NCBI GenBank assembly: GCA_943369665.1
Contig: CALRNX020000001.1
Coordinates: 620,001-684,000 of the forward strand
DNA length: 64,000 nucleotides
Direction: 5' to 3'
From: UKL13-3 sp943369665
GTDB taxonomy: Bacteria; Bacteroidota; Bacteroidia; UKL13-3
Shown: in pieces, positions 60,630-64,000 of the stretch
Layout: the number at the start of each line of letters is the position of its first letter
Position numbering within the stretch: the first letter of the stretch is position 1
Position numbers and translations under genes: made by a program
Notes under the pieces: generated by a model
Database searches by the model: none
What the model was told of the DNA's origin: nothing
Seen by the model: the letters and a program-made list of their open reading frames with translations, nothing else

Positions 60630-62441
60630 ATGCCTTTAAAAAGATATATATACATTTTACTGTTTAGCCTTGCAACACCTTTATGGGTTATTGCACAAAC
60701 AGAGGATTCGTTCGAGTTTAAAACCGATAGCCTAAAAAAGCAATTGGAACAACATACTCAAAACGATACTTCAAGGGTAAAAACCCTCTTGGAACTGGCT
60801 TATTGGTACAATACATTTGACATTGCTCAATCATTAAATTATTTAGCAGAAGCTGAAAAGATTACACGTCAACTTAACGCCCCTTCTTTAACCGCCCGTT
60901 TGCATTACACCTACGGGAATAGCTATCTTAATAAAGCAAGCTATAAACAGGCATTGTTTCACTTTCTGCAGGCACTGCACATGTATGAACAATTGAAAAA
61001 GAAAGAAAATACAGCTCGTTGCCTGTATAATATCGGAGTGGTGTATGTATCGCTCAACAAACCCAACTTTGCTGAAAAATATTTCACACAAGCTCTTGAC
61101 ATTAAGCTCAAAAACGGATTAATGGAGGAGATTGGAATAGCCTACACAGGTGTGGGTTATATTGCCGAAGTAAAAAAAGATTATCCCAAAGCACTTTATT
61201 ATTACAACAAAACGCTCGCGAATGGGATTGAAAATAAAAACGACCTTATTATACAACTCGCCTACACAGATATAGGTGGTGTTTACCTGCTTCAAAACAA
61301 TTTAGGCAAAGCCAAACAATACCTTGGTCTTGGATTAAACATGTCGCTCAAGGCAAAAAACCTGGAGCAAATCTGCATCAATTATTTACATTTAGGAACA
61401 GTTTATACAAAACAAAACAACCTGACACAAGCTGAATACTATTATCACCAGGCCCTGCTGTATGCACAAAAGGCGGGTATGCGCAGCAAAGAAAAAGAAG
61501 CCTACAAGGCGTTATCGGAACTATACTACAAACTGAAACAATATGATAAGGCCTATACCAACAGGCTGCAATATGAAGCTCTGAACGACTCGGCATTGAA
61601 CCAGGAAACTTACAAACAGGTAAACGACTTGCAGGCATCGTATGAAATTGAGAAGCGAAATGCTGAAATTAGCTTATTAAACAAAGATAAAGAACTTGCT
61701 AAGGCGAATGCGGAACAGGATCTCTTATACAGGTATATCCTGATTGCGGCCTGCGTTTTAACATTGGTGTTCATTTTTATCTTGTGGAGAAACATTCGGT
61801 TAAAACAAAAACTTAACAAAACGCTTATTCACGAAAACATTCAGCTTGAAACCGAAAACATCACAGCCAAATATGAAGTATTAAAATCGCGGGTAAACCC
61901 TCATTTTTTATTTAACAGCTTAAATACACTTGTCTCCATCATTCAAATTGACAAAGAGAAAGCGATTGAATTTACCGAACATTTTTCGGAGTTGTTCAGG
62001 CAAACATTAGAAACGGGCAAAATAAACTTTATTACCCTTGGTGAAGAAATGAAAATCACCCACAATTATATTTACCTGCAAAAAGTGCGGTTTGGTGATA
62101 AATTGCATTTTGAATTTAACCTAACCAACGAGCAGGATTATTTTCTTCCGTCCTTTGCAATACAAATGATGATTGAAAATGCCATCAAGCACAATGTGGT
62201 TTCAAGTGCCAATAATTTATTTGTTACCATTACACAGCATCAGGATTCCCTCACCATTGAAAACAACCTGCAGCCAAGAACCCGGAATGTAAAGTCAACC
62301 AATTTCGGACAACAAAATATTATTGGCAGATACAAGCATTTTAGCAAAGCAGTGCCAACTTTTGAGCAAACAGAAACACATTACAAAGTAACCATACCCC
62401 TTGTTTACAAATCCGACAAGGTGCAAAATGAACAAGTGTAA
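60630..62441 (+). CDS. TPR sensor histidine kinase of LytS (HisKA_7TM-less, PF06580) type
   Basis: 603 residues. Signal peptide (LFSLATPLWVIAQ, to about 23), then about six TPR units (residues 40-325; cores such as GNSYLNKASYKQALFHFLQA), a membrane helix (YILIAACVLTLVFIFILWR, about 368-386), a short coiled coil, the kinase motif SRVNPHFLFNSLNTLVSIIQ with the phospho-accepting His near 425, and an ATPase-like end with IQMMIENAIKHN. No LytTR response regulator gene is adjacent, although such kinases are usually followed by one. Expected role: sensing at the envelope and gene control; signal unknown. Confidence 0.9.
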   Translation: MPLKRYIYILLFSLATPLWVIAQTEDSFEFKTDSLKKQLEQHTQNDTSRVKTLLELAYWYNTFDIAQSLNYLAEAEKITRQLNAPSLTARLHYTYGNSYLNKASYKQALFHFLQALHMYEQLKKKENTARCLYNIGVVYVSLNKPNFAEKYFTQALDIKLKNGLMEEIGIAYTGVGYIAEVKKDYPKALYYYNKTLANGIENKNDLIIQLAYTDIGGVYLLQNNLGKAKQYLGLGLNMSLKAKNLEQICINYLHLGTVYTKQNNLTQAEYYYHQALLYAQKAGMRSKEKEAYKALSELYYKLKQYDKAYTNRLQYEALNDSALNQETYKQVNDLQASYEIEKRNAEISLLNKDKELAKANAEQDLLYRYILIAACVLTLVFIFILWRNIRLKQKLNKTLIHENIQLETENITAKYEVLKSRVNPHFLFNSLNTLVSIIQIDKEKAIEFTEHFSELFRQTLETGKINFITLGEEMKITHNYIYLQKVRFGDKLHFEFNLTNEQDYFLPSFAIQMMIENAIKHNVVSSANNLFVTITQHQDSLTIENNLQPRTRNVKSTNFGQQNIIGRYKHFSKAVPTFEQTETHYKVTIPLVYKSDKVQNEQV

Positions 62442-62445
62442 TATT

Positions 62446-64000
62446 TTACTGTACCAATATTTTTACAACCTGTGTTTGCCCATCGGTTGCAACAAACTGA
62501 CAATAATATATGCCGGCACTTAACTCCATGCAATCCAATAATTGATCAGGTAACAAGGTTGTTTCTTTTACTTTTTGGCCCTGGTTATTGAGCACCGTGA
62601 TCCGGTATACTGAAGGTAACAGCGCACTTATTGAAAATTGCTTACCCGATGATCCAACAGGAACCAACGATCCAATCAGTTGTGCGCTATTGACTTTGGA
62701 ACCGGCAACGGTAATGGTATGGGTATACTTAAAGCTTCCATCCTGATCGATCATTTTTAATCGGTAATACGAATAATAAGTGTGAGCATTTGCATCCAAA
62801 TAGGTGTACGATTGTAAGGATGATGTATTGCCTACTGCAGCAACTTTTCCAACTTTTTCAAAAGGAGCATTCCAATTGAGTTTGCGCTCCACTTCAAACT
62901 CCTGTGCATTTTTTTCCTGCGCTGTTTGCCACAACAGATCAACGGTTTCTGCCGTTTTTCTTTTTCCTGTAAATGAAAGCAAACTCACGGGAATAGCTGC
63001 ATTCACCGGACCCAGTACTTCAAAATCATCAATGGCTAATCCGGCAGATGTTTGGCTTACATCAGATTTAAATACAAAACGAAATGATACGCGACTGTTT
63101 CCCTGTAATATGGAAGTTGCGTATGAACACATTGTATACGCAGATTTATTCACGTTAAAAAAGGCCTGGTTTTGTGGGAACGGACGACTTGTACTTGTAT
63201 TTGCATAATCGTACCAATTTGTAGCGATTACAGTAGACAATGGCAACCATGTTGCACCATTATTAAGGCTATACTCCACTATGTATCCATCGTAACCGGA
63301 TTCAAAACTATTTTTAGCATAAAACTTCACGGTATACGTACCTGTTGCGGTACAATTAAAGCTGGGAGTGTATAAATACGCTTCACTATAATCAACATAA
63401 TTGAGGGCAAGCAAACCGGTAACCCATGCATTCGAACCACTGTTTACACCATTTTTCCCTGTAATGGCAGAATTGCCCCTCTCAAAACCTGTTCCCGATA
63501 CAGTAACAGGTAAAAAACTATTGGCATTGGTTTCAAAGTTTCCACCATCGGCTAATGAGTATGGTACCGCGCATGAAGGTAAAATGATCACCGAATTACT
63601 TATCGTTGATACACCTCCATTAATGGAAAGAGTAACAGTAAAAGAACCACCGCTCGTAAATGTTTTTGAAGGATTGGCCAATGTACTATTTGTGCCATCT
63701 CCAAAATCCCAGTAGTAAGATGTGGCTCCAACAGAATTGCTGTTAAACTGAACCGGACTGAAAGAATATCCGAAATCGGTTGACATTGAAAAAGCAGCCA
63801 TAGGTGGTGGTGGAACGGTAAAAACATCTGTTGAATACAATCCGCGTCCATGAGTAGCTACGATCACAAAATTATCCGACTTACGAACCTTTAGCATATC
63901 GCAACGCACATTGGCCAATCCATTATTGCTAGGTTGCCAATCCGTTGATGAACCATTTAACAAACTTGTGCTCCATACCCCAAGTTCGGTAGCCAACATT
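62446..64000 (-). CDS. C-terminal part of a large secreted protein with PKD and type IX sorting domains (start outside window)
   Basis: The frame is open at the right edge, so the N-terminus is missing; 517 residues are visible. First (left of the edge) comes LATELGVWSTSLLN ... VIVATHGRGLYSTDVF, a BNR / sortilin-like beta-propeller repeat. Next is a PKD domain (YYWDFGDGTNSTLANPSKTF), then a jelly-roll-like region (YTPSFNCTATGTYTVKFYAK ... WYDYANTSTSRPFPQNQAFF) resembling MAM or CBM folds, a linker with VDLLWQTAQEKNAQEFEVER, and a C-terminal sorting region ending in GQTQVVKILVQ. It may be an extracellular hydrolase or adhesin. Ends four bases after the convergent kinase stop. Confidence 0.88.
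   Translation of the reverse strand, partial: MLATELGVWSTSLLNGSSTDWQPSNNGLANVRCDMLKVRKSDNFVIVATHGRGLYSTDVFTVPPPPMAAFSMSTDFGYSFSPVQFNSNSVGATSYYWDFGDGTNSTLANPSKTFTSGGSFTVTLSINGGVSTISNSVIILPSCAVPYSLADGGNFETNANSFLPVTVSGTGFERGNSAITGKNGVNSGSNAWVTGLLALNYVDYSEAYLYTPSFNCTATGTYTVKFYAKNSFESGYDGYIVEYSLNNGATWLPLSTVIATNWYDYANTSTSRPFPQNQAFFNVNKSAYTMCSYATSILQGNSRVSFRFVFKSDVSQTSAGLAIDDFEVLGPVNAAIPVSLLSFTGKRKTAETVDLLWQTAQEKNAQEFEVERKLNWNAPFEKVGKVAAVGNTSSLQSYTYLDANAHTYYSYYRLKMIDQDGSFKYTHTITVAGSKVNSAQLIGSLVPVGSSGKQFSISALLPSVYRITVLNNQGQKVKETTLLPDQLLDCMELSAGIYYCQFVATDGQTQVVKILVQ

Overview
The window is a stretch of a Bacteroidota chromosome. Evidence for this is direct: four proteins end in a type IX secretion (Por) sorting domain, there is a TonB-dependent receptor, promoter-like boxes fit the TTG / TAnnTTTG pattern of this phylum, and Rho carries the long N-terminal disordered insert typical of the group. 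The gene content looks like a free-living aerobic member, but I cannot place it below phylum or class. I saw no rRNA, tRNA, CRISPR array, transposase or tyrosine recombinase gene.

Layout. 1-33.5 kb is core genome: the end of ispG, a type IX cargo protein, a YtxH / holin-like / unknown membrane operon, an AI-2E-type permease, a polyprenyl synthase, thyA, a TonB receptor, pyruvate dehydrogenase E2, rho, a 2-Cys peroxiredoxin, an FAD amine-oxidase-like protein, an acyl-CoA carboxylase beta subunit, a DUF4139 protein, a SpcR-like membrane protein, a GH3-like adenylating enzyme, dxr, rseP, a DUF2027/Smr protein, an SDR enzyme and a small RelE/ParE toxin-antitoxin locus. Then comes the classical lipid cluster yceD-rpmF-plsX-fabH-accB-accC (reverse strand) and an alanine dehydrogenase.

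33.5-47.7 kb is an accessory island, visibly more AT-rich. It opens with a decayed copy of the alanine dehydrogenase 3' end, then a Gabija defence pair (gajA, and gajB broken by one in-frame TAA). It continues as a string of single, mostly unknown genes, all on the + strand, many with signal peptides. They include an Mrr-type nuclease, a NERD nuclease-like protein, two YwqK/MORN-repeat proteins and a GyrI-like protein. Most neighbouring genes are separated by members of one structured repeat family. The repeats start with a TATAAC-like box at the stop codon of the upstream gene, end with a GTTATAA-like box just before the next start codon, and several carry a TATCTTAG promoter-like box in the loop. 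This is the architecture of integron gene cassettes with attC sites, and I consider it the most interesting object in the window. No integrase gene is inside the window.

47.8-64 kb returns to envelope and housekeeping genes: a beta-lactamase-fold serine hydrolase, two secreted glycosidase-like type IX cargo proteins (one a clear GH16), DUF2200, a polysaccharide export/assembly group (flippase, Wzz-like chain-length protein, O-antigen-ligase-like protein, glycosyltransferase 9), RNase HII, a TRIC-type channel, the tRNA hydroxylation rhodanese TrhO, a TPR histidine kinase of LytS type, and the C-terminal part of a large secreted protein at the right edge.

Several core intergenic gaps hold imperfect dyads built from doubled short phrases, a second kind of dispersed repeat. 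Functions are assigned from recognised motifs only; no database search was possible.
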